DNA of 64,000 nucleotides, taken from Deefgea tanakiae. Its GTDB lineage: Bacteria; Pseudomonadota; Gammaproteobacteria; Burkholderiales; Chitinibacteraceae. This document shows, in pieces, positions 8,053 through 16,602 of this stretch. The DNA is taken from positions 1,426,001 to 1,490,000 of the forward strand of contig NZ_CP081150.1 in assembly GCF_019665765.1 (NCBI RefSeq), in the 5' to 3' direction. Within the stretch, counting starts at the first letter, position 1, and every line of letters begins with the position of its first letter. Below the pieces are notes generated by a model, which worked only from the letters and a program-made list of their open reading frames with translations, had not been told where the DNA came from and made no database searches. A program made the position numbers and the translations under genes.

Positions 8053-9705
8053 CTATTTTCGCCGCCAAATTCTTAAAAACATGAACAGCTTTGCGCTCCA
8101 CGACATGCGTTCATCCGCAACTGCGTCCAAAAACTCAGAAAATGCCTTCGATTTGGCTACGGTAAAAAAGGTCAAAACCAGCATAACGATAAATACGGAA
8201 ATAAAATACAACGCCCGATCAACCGTTGATTGTTCTGCCAAGGAAAATAAATTCATTCCCAAAAAACCAGTTACCGTTGTGCCAATCAAGCCAAATATGG
8301 TTACCACAGTCAGCCGAACCACCGTATCGGCTTGTCGGCGTAAATCATCATTTTCAAGATATTGGCTCATACTCTGGATTGAATCCCGAACATCTTGATG
8401 CAAGCGGCTCACCTCCAAATGCCGATGTAACATCTGATAAATTTGGTCAGATATAATTTGATTTGAGACCTCGCGAAACCAATAGCGCTGATTAAATCGC
8501 AAAAATGCCTCTTGCAAATGTCGTATCTCTCGCTTGAATTTTCGAACTGAACGTACGTCCTCCAGATTCAGGTCGGCCAACGCCACCGCCAAGCGATCTG
8601 AAAACATCAGCAATGCCGCTTTATGAAAGTGAGCAATAAGCCCCAGTAGAAAATATTGATGCCGAAATTGACCCAGCGCGCCAGTATGAGGATCAGAATA
8701 AAATTCACTTCCATGCGTCCCAACCAAAACAAAGGCATGTCCATTGCACATCATGCGTGTTGAAGCAGAAATATGTTTGCGATCGGGTATCCAAAAACGG
8801 TCAAAACAGCAATTTTGTTCAAATTCTTCAAAGACCTTGCGGGTATAAGGCAAAGCGTCCCCATCACCGGGCCTAGTCACCATGCCTAAGCGATAAAAAT
8901 CCTCTTCAGAAAGTGCAAAGGGATCATCAACAGCAAGATAAGCCATAATTGGCATGCGGTGGTATTCAATTTGCCGATAGCGAATCAAACCCAGCGCAGA
9001 TGAATGATGGAGAACCAAAGGGCTTAGCAAAAACTCCCAGTGCGCAGCCATCTTTGGCGCACGATAACGCCCAAGATGGGACAAATACCCTTCCCTATCC
9101 TCGTAATCGGATGAAGCCAATACATCACCCTGCTCATCCAGCCATGCAACCTTCCTTAGGCAACTAGCGGCTGTATGATCTTCATCCCACTGCGCTGGAA
9201 ATGCTCGACCAAATCGAAACAAAGCATCTTGAACACGCTTTAAAGGTAAGTTGTCGCCCTGAATTTCAAATGCAAGAATAACGACATCAATGTCATAAAA
9301 GAAATATAAGTCGATATGCGCAACCGAGAAATGATGGACCGCACCGTCCTTAAACATCATGACAATTTTGCGAATATCATTCCGACGAAACACATGCAAT
9401 GGAGACTGACCGAATTGATCAGAATTTAGATTATTTGAGCGACCTTCACCATATAAGAAGCGCTGCACATAAGGCAGGAAGGTAACAAACTCACGGTAAT
9501 GCCGCTCCTGAAATTCGGCAGGATCACCGTCAAACTCAGTGGGGCGTGGCTGCCATGGAGAATCCGCCTCGGCGTACTTCAACATTTGCAACCAATGTCG
9601 ACCCATCGTACTGCCCTGCCCCTTGACCTCGTAAGGCATCAGCTGCAAGGGCCAAATTAAAATCTGGCGAAAATGCTTAACAACAATATCTGCGCTGGTT
9701 GCCAT
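8053..9705 (-). CDS. Large CorA-like membrane protein
   Basis: The C-terminal end resembles CorA-family divalent cation channels: a long helical stretch (about residues 380-460) leads into a membrane segment (about 466-487) ending in the family motif GMN (483-485, GMNLF). A short loop and a second membrane segment (about 498-516) follow. At 550 residues it is far longer than ordinary CorA (about 316). The first 380 residues are soluble and I do not recognise them; they are rich in aromatic residues and histidine. The function is best stated as putative Mg/divalent ion transport with a large cytoplasmic domain. The short tail after the second helix ends in FLRIWRRK. The gene lies alone between hpt and glyA. 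Confidence 0.75.
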   Translation of the reverse strand: MATSADIVVKHFRQILIWPLQLMPYEVKGQGSTMGRHWLQMLKYAEADSPWQPRPTEFDGDPAEFQERHYREFVTFLPYVQRFLYGEGRSNNLNSDQFGQSPLHVFRRNDIRKIVMMFKDGAVHHFSVAHIDLYFFYDIDVVILAFEIQGDNLPLKRVQDALFRFGRAFPAQWDEDHTAASCLRKVAWLDEQGDVLASSDYEDREGYLSHLGRYRAPKMAAHWEFLLSPLVLHHSSALGLIRYRQIEYHRMPIMAYLAVDDPFALSEEDFYRLGMVTRPGDGDALPYTRKVFEEFEQNCCFDRFWIPDRKHISASTRMMCNGHAFVLVGTHGSEFYSDPHTGALGQFRHQYFLLGLIAHFHKAALLMFSDRLAVALADLNLEDVRSVRKFKREIRHLQEAFLRFNQRYWFREVSNQIISDQIYQMLHRHLEVSRLHQDVRDSIQSMSQYLENDDLRRQADTVVRLTVVTIFGLIGTTVTGFLGMNLFSLAEQSTVDRALYFISVFIVMLVLTFFTVAKSKAFSEFLDAVADERMSWSAKLFMFLRIWRRK

Positions 9706-9741
9706 GAAACCCCCATGATTGCAAACAGCGCAACAGACTGC

Positions 9742-10296
9742 TTACAAGCCTTTTACTGCGTAGACCGCCAAGGTATTTCGCCAATAGCCTTGATAATCCA
9801 TCCCGCAGCCAAATAAAAATCGATCTTCAACTTCCATCCCAACAAAATCAGCTTTAATACCTGGCGCCTTACGATTGTGTTTTTTATCAATTAACACTGC
9901 AACATGAACCGCGCTTGCACCTTGCTGCTTGCAATAGTCAACAATTGCCGCCAAGGTGTGACCTTCATCTAAAATATCATCCACAATCACGACCGTACGG
10001 CCCCGTAAATCTTCGCGCGGTTTCACTTTCCAATCCAATGCGCCACCGCTAGTTTCATTACGATATCGAGTCGCGTGCATGTATGAAATTTCTAGCGGAA
10101 AACGCAAACGAGGCAGCAAATGCCCAGATACAATTAAACCACCATTCAAGACGGTATAGACCACAGGGTTGGTGTGCGCCAAGGCAGCGCACATTGCCTC
10201 ACCCATTTTGTCGAGCGCGGCATTGACTTCAACTTCATCATGCAGACAGTCTGCGTTATCAAGAATAGTTCTAGCCTCAGGCAATTGCATCGTCAC
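9742..10296 (-). CDS. hpt: Hypoxanthine-guanine phosphoribosyltransferase
   Basis: The enzyme salvages hypoxanthine and guanine by attaching them to PRPP. The PRPP-binding signature VVIVDDILDEGHTL lies near residues 102-115. The N-terminal region has VYTVLNGGLIVSGHL, and the C-terminal RFLFGCGMDYQGYWR is the base-binding region of HGPRTs of this type. The length is 184 residues. The start is GTG at 10296, with AAAGGA six bases upstream; an ATG two codons in is the alternative. It follows apt and an NCS2 permease in the same direction, which together make a purine-salvage group. Confidence 0.9.
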   Translation of the reverse strand: MTMQLPEARTILDNADCLHDEVEVNAALDKMGEAMCAALAHTNPVVYTVLNGGLIVSGHLLPRLRFPLEISYMHATRYRNETSGGALDWKVKPREDLRGRTVVIVDDILDEGHTLAAIVDYCKQQGASAVHVAVLIDKKHNRKAPGIKADFVGMEVEDRFLFGCGMDYQGYWRNTLAVYAVKGL

Positions 10297-10333
10297 GATA
10301 AATCCTTTAAATAAAAATCAACACTTAACTGGC

Positions 10334-10900
10334 TTAATGACCAGAAAAATCACATACAGTAAACAGTGAAATACCTTCTTGCTGCACCAATTTTGAACCG
10401 CCCAACTCGGGCAAATCAACAATCGCAGCCGCCTCAACGACCTCGGCACCAATACGCTTGAGCAAATTGGCAGCAGCAATCATCGTACCGCCAGTCGCCA
10501 CCAAATCATCAATCAGCAACACACGATCACCAGCCTTACAGGCATCGGCGTGCAATTCAACTATAGCCGAGCCATATTCAAGCTCATACTCTTCTGAGAT
10601 CGTATCAAAAGGCAGCTTGCCTTTCTTGCGAATGGGAACAAAGCCTAAATTGAGTTCATAGGCAACAACTGCGCCCAAAATAAAACCACGCGCATCAACA
10701 CCAGCGACAACGTCTAATTTTTGGTCCATATACCGATGAACAAAAATATCAACCAAGACACGGAAGGTCTTTTTATCTTGCAGCAAGGGTGTAATGTCGC
10801 GAAACATCACCCCAGCTTGCGGCCAATTGGGTACGGTGCGGATACGCGATCGAATATAATCTGCGTACGGCGGCTCATCCAAGCTAGGGCTTAACATCAT
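10334..10900 (-). CDS. apt: Adenine phosphoribosyltransferase
   Basis: Apt converts adenine and PRPP to AMP. The 188-residue product has the N-terminal [13 protein letters not shown] and [11 protein letters not shown] that mark bacterial Apt, [14 protein letters not shown], the flexible loop [13 protein letters not shown], and the PRPP motif [15 protein letters not shown]. It starts nine bases after the NCS2 permease stop, so the two are probably cotranscribed; hpt follows downstream. Confidence 0.96.
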   Translation of the reverse strand: MMLSPSLDEPPYADYIRSRIRTVPNWPQAGVMFRDITPLLQDKKTFRVLVDIFVHRYMDQKLDVVAGVDARGFILGAVVAYELNLGFVPIRKKGKLPFDTISEEYELEYGSAIVELHADACKAGDRVLLIDDLVATGGTMIAAANLLKRIGAEVVEAAAIVDLPELGGSKLVQQEGISLFTVCDFSGH

Positions 10901-10909
10901 TTATTTCTC

Positions 10910-12202
10910 TCAGTGGAAAAACGCAAATTTAACAATCCACAAGGCAGTAATTACCAAAACGGCAACACTCAAATCTTTATAACGACCGGCTAGTAGCTTG
11001 ATTACGGTATAGCTAATAAAACCAAAAGCGATACCATCAGCAATTGAAAACGTAAACGGCATCGCAAAAGCAGTCATTACTGCAGGCGCAGACTCAGTCA
11101 GATCATCCCATTCGATTTCAGCCAAACCACGCGCCATCAATACCGCGACGTAGCATAAAGCAGGTGCAGTGGCATACGCTGGCACTGTTGCAGCCAACGG
11201 CGAAAACCAAAGTGCAGCCAAAAAGAGTAAAGAAACAACCAGCGCCGTCAAACCAGTGCGGCCGCCCACGGCTGTACCTGCTGCAGATTCAATATACGCT
11301 GTCGTCGACGAAGTACCCATCGCAGCACCGGCAGTAATCGCAACCGAATCTGCCAACAGGGCTTTTTTCAGACGCGGCAACTTTCCATCTTTATCCAGCA
11401 AGCCCGCACGATGCGAAACACCAATCAAGGTACCAGTGGTATCAAACAAATCAACAAAGAAGAAAACAAAAATAACACCGAGCAAGCCTGCATTTAATGC
11501 GCCAGCTAAATCCATCTGCATAAAGGTCGGCGCCATTGAAGGTGGCATCGAAAACACACCTTTAAACTCACTCAAGCCCATTGCAATCGACAACATAGTG
11601 ATTGTCAAAATAGCGATAATGATAGAACCATGAATTTTGCGGTACTCCATGGCCACAATCATGAAAAAACCTAAAATCGCAAGCAGTGTTTGCGGAGCAT
11701 GAATATCACCCAGAGTCACCAAGGTGGCTGGAGAACCAACGACAACACCGGCATTTTTTAGCGCAATAATCGCCAAAAACATACCTACACCGGCAGAAAT
11801 AGCCAGTTTCAATGAGTGAGGAATGGCATTCACAATCGCCTCACGCACTTTAAATAGACTCACAACCAGAAAAATAATACCGGAGATAAACACCGCGCCC
11901 AGCGCGGTTTGCCACGGCACGCCCATACCTTGAACCACGGTAAACGTGAAATAAGCGTTCAAACCCATACCAGGTGCGAGTGCAATTGGGTAATTGGCAA
12001 CCAAGGCCATAATGGCCGTTCCCATCGCGGCAGCTAAACACGTTGCCACAAAGACCGCGTTAAAATCCATACCCGTCAAAGCCAGAATCGACGGGTTAAC
12101 AAACACAATGTAGGCCATAGTCAAGAAGGTGGTGAAACCCGCAATCACTTCCGTCCTTACATCAGTACCATGCTCTTTGAGCTTAAAAAATGACTCCAAC
12201 AT
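10910..12202 (-). CDS. NCS2-family purine permease (AzgA/GhxP-like)
   Basis: This is a proton-coupled nucleobase importer of the AzgA-like branch of NCS2. Key segments are TEVIAGFTTFLTMAYIVFVNP near the N-terminus (here VIAGFTTFLTMAYI), APGMGLNAYFTF, the DLFDTTGTLIGV segment and GTSSTTAYIESAAGT, all typical of hypoxanthine/guanine or adenine permeases. About 12-14 hydrophobic segments are visible. I place the start at the ATG at 12202, with GGGG and GGTG upstream; a start at 12229 would overlap the upstream terminator. Its place directly before apt and hpt supports purine import; the exact substrate cannot be told from sequence alone. Confidence 0.9.
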   Translation of the reverse strand: MLESFFKLKEHGTDVRTEVIAGFTTFLTMAYIVFVNPSILALTGMDFNAVFVATCLAAAMGTAIMALVANYPIALAPGMGLNAYFTFTVVQGMGVPWQTALGAVFISGIIFLVVSLFKVREAIVNAIPHSLKLAISAGVGMFLAIIALKNAGVVVGSPATLVTLGDIHAPQTLLAILGFFMIVAMEYRKIHGSIIIAILTITMLSIAMGLSEFKGVFSMPPSMAPTFMQMDLAGALNAGLLGVIFVFFFVDLFDTTGTLIGVSHRAGLLDKDGKLPRLKKALLADSVAITAGAAMGTSSTTAYIESAAGTAVGGRTGLTALVVSLLFLAALWFSPLAATVPAYATAPALCYVAVLMARGLAEIEWDDLTESAPAVMTAFAMPFTFSIADGIAFGFISYTVIKLLAGRYKDLSVAVLVITALWIVKFAFFH

Positions 12203-12229
12203 CACCAACCCCCGTACTATTTTTATCAA

Positions 12230-12262
12230 AATAATAAAAAAACGAGCCTTTCGGCTCGTTCT
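12230..12262 (-). terminator. Intrinsic terminator of the GDT1-family gene
   Basis: AACGAGCC, a four-base loop and GGCTCGTT (12241-12260) are followed on the minus strand by a run of T. The stem ends the Mn-exporter transcript before the purine permease gene. Confidence 0.85.
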
Positions 12263-12277
12263 TATGCCCCAATTCGT

Positions 12278-12847
12278 TTAGCCAGCGACACCCAGCAAGG
12301 CCATTACGCCAATGACCGCAAAAATCCCCGCAGCTACAAAACGCACCATTCTGAGGATATGCATCCTTGATGAGATCCAATTGCCAAGATACACCGCAGG
12401 CACATTCGCTAACATCATCCCCAAGGTCGTCCCCAGTACTACCTGCCACAACGGGGCGTATTTTAAAGCAAGCGCAACAGTCGCAACTTGCGTTTTATCA
12501 CCCATTTCCGCCAAAAAGAAGGCGATTGTTGTCGCTACAAATGCACCATACGGTTTAACTTGTGATTCTTCTTCTGAAATCGTATCCGGAATCAAAGCCC
12601 ATGCTGCGATTACCAAGAAACCCAAACCAACAACCCAACGCAAAATATCAGCTGAAATTAAACCAGCAACTTGTTGCCCAATCCACGCGGCAGCAAAGTG
12701 ATTGAGTACAGTAGCAACAAAAATGCCCGCAACAATCGGCAATGGCCGACGAAAACGGGCAGCAAGAATCAAAGACAGTAATTGAGTTTTGTCGCCCATT
12801 TCGGCAATAGCAACAACACCCGTCGAAATTAAAAACGTATCAAACAT
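12278..12847 (-). CDS. GDT1/UPF0016 (TMEM165) family manganese exporter
   Basis: Proteins of this family are cation exporters; bacterial members such as MneA/MntX-type proteins remove Mn(II). The protein of about 189 residues has the internal duplication typical of the family, each half carrying the signature E-M-G-D-K-T-Q (about residues 16-22 and 114-120) in a membrane helix, with six predicted membrane segments. I use the ATG at 12847, with GGAG seven bases upstream. The upstream region folds as a yybP-ykoY manganese riboswitch, which strongly supports a role in Mn export and Mn-induced expression. Confidence 0.92.
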   Translation of the reverse strand: MFDTFLISTGVVAIAEMGDKTQLLSLILAARFRRPLPIVAGIFVATVLNHFAAAWIGQQVAGLISADILRWVVGLGFLVIAAWALIPDTISEEESQVKPYGAFVATTIAFFLAEMGDKTQVATVALALKYAPLWQVVLGTTLGMMLANVPAVYLGNWISSRMHILRMVRFVAAGIFAVIGVMALLGVAG

Positions 12848-12855
12848 CACAGCGC

Positions 12856-13050
12856 TCCGGATGGGCAGGACATGAAGCTATCTCCGCGGCCCATCCATGA
12901 GCACGGTCAATAGCTTCAGGTCTCGTCAGGCAAAACAGCCAAGCTGCTTCACTGCTTATGCCATGCGAAAATCCGCAAATATGTTGACATAAGCCCTATA
13001 CAGTTTGAGTAAATCAAATCAGTACAGGCGACTACTCCCCCGAAGGGTAA
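12856..13050 (-). promoter_or_regulatory. yybP-ykoY manganese riboswitch
   Basis: The minus-strand leader of the GDT1-family gene carries the hallmarks of this class: GGGGGAGTAGT at 13041-13031, GTCAACATAT at 12988-12979 (as in the E. coli mntP leader), and a closing GAGACC region near 12920. Downstream, two stems interleave: 12910-12918 can pair with 12873-12881 (TGAAGCTAT), and 12889-12896 can pair with 12859-12866 (GGATGGGC). Only one nested pair can form, and the second ends directly at the GGAG ribosome-binding site (12859-12856). This suggests a translational on/off switch. The outer limits are approximate. Confidence 0.88.
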
Positions 13051-13095
13051 GCGCGCATTTTATCCCCTTTTGCATCCTCGGCGCAAATAAGGGAT

Positions 13096-13566
13096 TTACC
13101 TTGTTTTGAGGATGGACTGCAAAACGCCTTGGCAAGCGTCTTCGACTAAATCAAGCACATGCTCAAAGCCTTGGTCACCACCATAGTAAGGATCTGGCAC
13201 TTCTTGCTCGGTGGTTTGCGCTGTAAAAGACAAAAACAGCTTTAGTTTTTCTTGGTATTCAACCGGACAATACTGCTTCAGGTAATTTAAATGGCTGCGA
13301 TCCATAGCCAAAATTAAATCGTACTCGGCGTAATCGGTGCTTTTCATCTGACGCGCACGCAGATTTGATAAATCATAACCCCGTCGCAAAGCATGTTTTT
13401 GAGAGCGACGGTCTGGAGCCTCCCCAACATGATAGCTTTGCGTTCCCGCCGAATCGACTTCGATTTGATTCGTCAATCGCTGTTCAGTGATGAGGTGCCG
13501 CAACACCCCATCCGCCGTGGGGCTGCGGCAAATATTACCCGTGCAAACCATAAGCACTTTATACAT
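13096..13566 (-). CDS. Low-molecular-weight protein-tyrosine phosphatase
   Basis: The P-loop VCTGNICRS at residues 7-15 (nucleophile Cys8, Arg14) and the general-acid motif VPDPYYGG near the C-terminus define the family. The length of 156 residues is normal. Such enzymes act on phosphotyrosine, arginine phosphate or small phospho-compounds. No tyrosine kinase or capsule genes are nearby, so the substrate is not known. AGGA is well placed before the ATG. It follows sdaA in the same direction after a short gap and may be cotranscribed with it. Confidence 0.95.
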   Translation of the reverse strand: MYKVLMVCTGNICRSPTADGVLRHLITEQRLTNQIEVDSAGTQSYHVGEAPDRRSQKHALRRGYDLSNLRARQMKSTDYAEYDLILAMDRSHLNYLKQYCPVEYQEKLKLFLSFTAQTTEQEVPDPYYGGDQGFEHVLDLVEDACQGVLQSILKTR

Positions 13567-13601
13567 TCAAGAAATCCTAAATTCTGTATTAGTGTCCGAT
13601 A

Positions 13602-14966
13602 TTAACAAGCAGGAATCCCAACTGTCAGCGCCAAGCCACCTAAAGAGGTTTCCTTGTAGGTATTATGCATATCCATACCGGTGCGATACATGGTTTCGAT
13701 GACCTTATCTAAAGTCACTTTATGCTCACCACTTTCCATCAGCGCCAGTTGGGCAATTTTGATAGCTTTTTCTGCTGCCACGCCATTTCGCTCAACGCAC
13801 GGAATTTGCACCAAGCCGCCCACAGGGTCACAAGTCAAGCCTAAATGATGCTCCATCCCGATTTCAGCGGCATTTTCAACCTGCTCTAAAGTACCACCTA
13901 ACACGGCACAATAAGCGCCAGCCGCCATTGAGCAAGCTACACCCACCTCGCCCTGACAACCCACCTCGGCCCCAGAAATTGAAGCATTCATTTTGTACAA
14001 CATGCCAATCGCAGCGGCCGTGAGCAAGAAATCAACAATGCCAGCTTCATTCGCAGTAGGCGTAAAATTACGATAATACTGCAGCACCGCAGGAATAATC
14101 CCTGCCGCGCCATTGGTAGGCGCAGTAACAACTCGGCCACCACTAGCGTTTTCTTCTGAAACCGCAAAAGCATAGACCATGGGCCACAACATAAAATCAG
14201 CGCGCCCCGTTAACTGCATGCCGACCATTTTGCGAAAAATAGCGGGAGCACGTCGATTCACTCGATAGCCCCCCGGTAACTCACCTTCGCGGGTGCAGCC
14301 ATTTTGAATGCACTGCTGCATTACATTCGCAATTTCTAGCACTTGAGCTCTGACTGCGGCTTCAGGTTGCAACGCAACCTCATTGGCCATCACAATTTGC
14401 GCAATCGACAACTGCTGAGCACGGCAATGCGCCATTAGGTCTGCCGCCGTTTGGAACGGATAAGGTACATCTTGAGTGGCCGCGGGCACCTGGCCAAAGT
14501 CCGCCTCATGCACCACAAAACCGCCCCCCACCGAGAAGTACACCTCATTGGCAATTTCGCGAGCATCCTTATCATATGCGCGCAGTCGCATCCCATTGGG
14601 GTGCTGCTTTAAAAACAAATGCCGCTGTAAAATCAAGTCTTTACCAAAATCAAATGGCACAGCAAACTGACCGGATAACATCAGCTGCGCATCGGCTTGT
14701 TGTAAGCCAATCAATCGTAATGAAACAAAATCAGGATTCACGTATTTCGGTGTATGGCCTTCAAGCCCAAGCAAAGTGGCAGCTACAGCACCATGCCCCT
14801 CACCTGTTAAAGCCAACGAACCATAAAAATCGACACGAATACGAGCAACCTGACTTTGTTTTTCACCCAATTGGTCGACAAAGGCTTTTGCCGCGACCAT
14901 CGGCCCTACGGTATGCGAGCTCGACGGGCCAATTCCAATCTTAAATAAGTCAAACACACTTAACAT
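13602..14966 (-). CDS. sdaA: L-serine ammonia-lyase (iron-sulfur, single chain)
   Basis: The enzyme deaminates L-serine to pyruvate and ammonia using a [4Fe-4S] cluster. The start [19 protein letters not shown] fits the E. coli SdaA start, and choosing the ATG at 14966 (AGAGGTGG upstream) gives 454 residues, the same as E. coli SdaA. The beta domain comes first and the catalytic alpha domain second, with cluster cysteines in [15 protein letters not shown] and [18 protein letters not shown]. It lies directly after a serine transporter gene in the same direction, so the two form a serine-use pair. Confidence 0.96.
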   Translation of the reverse strand: MLSVFDLFKIGIGPSSSHTVGPMVAAKAFVDQLGEKQSQVARIRVDFYGSLALTGEGHGAVAATLLGLEGHTPKYVNPDFVSLRLIGLQQADAQLMLSGQFAVPFDFGKDLILQRHLFLKQHPNGMRLRAYDKDAREIANEVYFSVGGGFVVHEADFGQVPAATQDVPYPFQTAADLMAHCRAQQLSIAQIVMANEVALQPEAAVRAQVLEIANVMQQCIQNGCTREGELPGGYRVNRRAPAIFRKMVGMQLTGRADFMLWPMVYAFAVSEENASGGRVVTAPTNGAAGIIPAVLQYYRNFTPTANEAGIVDFLLTAAAIGMLYKMNASISGAEVGCQGEVGVACSMAAGAYCAVLGGTLEQVENAAEIGMEHHLGLTCDPVGGLVQIPCVERNGVAAEKAIKIAQLALMESGEHKVTLDKVIETMYRTGMDMHNTYKETSLGGLALTVGIPAC

Positions 14967-15037
14967 CAAAACCACCTCTGCCAACGGGATCACCGCTGGC
15001 GGCAAAATAGGTGGCGTTGTGCGCCACCCATTTATTA

Positions 15038-16273
15038 TTACAAATAGCTACCGACAAAATCGCCCAGAATGCCAACCACACCCATCACAAAAATAAAGCC
15101 TGCAGTGCGCGACTGGTAAATCATCAAACGTGGAATCCGTTTCATCAACATTACTGGCATTAAGTAAGCATAGATCGCAATCACGGGCGCCGACAAAGCA
15201 CCGATAATTTTCAGGATAGGCGGGTTGTAAACCGCCAGAAACCAAAGACCCAGCATCATAACCAAGGTAACGACTAAATTAATTTTCTTGCGATCAAGCT
15301 TTGCTTCGGCAGCAGGGTTGCTCCAAGTCATTACTCGAGTGGTTATCCCCACCAAGCCTTCACGGGTGCCAACAAAGTGACCAAAGTAGGAACTGGCAAT
15401 CGCCAAAAATGCAATCGCGGGGATTAAATAACGCAAAAAGGGTTGCGACACAATCAGGGACATCGTCGTCAGAATGTCGATATTTTTCTCTTGTGATGAG
15501 GCCAACACTTCAGGTGAGGTCGCCAATACCATAGAAAACACAAAAAACATCACAAATACTAATAGAATCAGAGAGGTCCATTTGATAATGCCATCAGTGC
15601 GGGCAACGGCCTCATTGGCACTGTAACGAGCACGGTACGACGCAGCCAGTGTCGAACACACAGGCGAAAAATTCATCGCAAACACCAGCACCGGAAATAG
15701 CAGCAATAGATTTTTAAGAACCTCAGCTGATTCAAACGGTGTATTAAGTACCGACAAATTCCACTGTGGGATCATATAGATCGACAAGCCGGCCAACATG
15801 ACAATCAAAGGGAATGTCATAAACGACGTAACACGCACCATGAACTTCTCACCAGCCAAAATCACACCGGTCAAACTAGCCAGCAGCAAGAAAGTTAAAA
15901 TGGTTCGCGAGAACCCTTCTATGCCCATCTGGTTTTCCAAAAACGAAGCGACGATATTGGTAACACCAGTTGCGTAGCCTACGCAAATCGTCACAATCGA
16001 GAGAAAATACAGAATAGACACGGCAAAACCTACGTTTCGCCCTAAATCGTGCTCAACGGCACCAATGATGTCGGTGGGCTGCGGGCATGATGCAACGACC
16101 CGCGTAATCCCACGATGTGCCACATAAGTGATTGGAAAAATAATCGCCGTCAATATCAGCATCGACCATATGCCACCCATACCCGCACGAATCGGCAGGT
16201 ACAAAATCCCCGCCCCAACTGCAGTACCAAAACAGGTCAAAACCCATTCCCAATCCTTCCGATCTAAAGTCAT
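15038..16273 (-). CDS. sdaC: Serine transporter (HAAAP family, SdaC-like)
   Basis: This is an inner-membrane proton:amino acid symporter. The N-terminal FGTAVGAGILYLPI is the first-helix signature of the HAAAP family, and about eleven hydrophobic segments follow over 411 residues. I start at the ATG at 16273, with CAGGGA nine bases upstream. The call as serine transporter rests on similarity in layout to SdaC and on the position next to sdaA; threonine uptake is possible. Confidence 0.88.
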   Translation of the reverse strand: MTLDRKDWEWVLTCFGTAVGAGILYLPIRAGMGGIWSMLILTAIIFPITYVAHRGITRVVASCPQPTDIIGAVEHDLGRNVGFAVSILYFLSIVTICVGYATGVTNIVASFLENQMGIEGFSRTILTFLLLASLTGVILAGEKFMVRVTSFMTFPLIVMLAGLSIYMIPQWNLSVLNTPFESAEVLKNLLLLFPVLVFAMNFSPVCSTLAASYRARYSANEAVARTDGIIKWTSLILLVFVMFFVFSMVLATSPEVLASSQEKNIDILTTMSLIVSQPFLRYLIPAIAFLAIASSYFGHFVGTREGLVGITTRVMTWSNPAAEAKLDRKKINLVVTLVMMLGLWFLAVYNPPILKIIGALSAPVIAIYAYLMPVMLMKRIPRLMIYQSRTAGFIFVMGVVGILGDFVGSYL

Positions 16274-16602
16274 TTTTGCATCCCTGTAAATAAACACGAC
16301 AAGTGCGGCGACGTTATGTAGTCAAGCTGGATGCAATTACACGCGAAGAAAAAAATAAAGACTGTGTAATATTCACACAAAGCAGGTGGGATTTGACTGG
16401 GTCTTGATTTTAAACAGATATCGTCGACAGACTAGGTTTTTGCCGTATATCAGCCACAGAGAAATTATGTATTTGAGAAAAAGAGGAAGCACAACAGGAA
16501 GAGGCTGACGCGTACAACTGACAAAGCACATTAAAACCAAAATTAATAGGTATAGCCAGCCAGCCATTAAATAATAACGTCTAGCTGACTATACACTAAA
16601 GA
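16274..16602. other. Intergenic region between the ABC exporter and sdaC
   Basis: No convincing gene is present. A 64-codon open frame on the minus strand (16373-16567) lacks a good ribosome-binding site. Two arms, 16551-16560 (TATAGCCAGC) and 16584-16593, can pair with one wobble and may end the ABC exporter transcript, though no T-run follows. The part near 16274-16370 must carry the sdaC promoter, but I cannot place it. Confidence 0.4.

Noticed and set aside
11169-11633. 154-codon open frame opposite the NCS2 permease
   Set aside because: Shadow of the permease, low-complexity translation.
16373-16567. 64-codon open frame between the ABC exporter and sdaC genes
   Set aside because: Hydrophobic but no good ribosome-binding site, no recognisable family, and AT-rich intergenic context.
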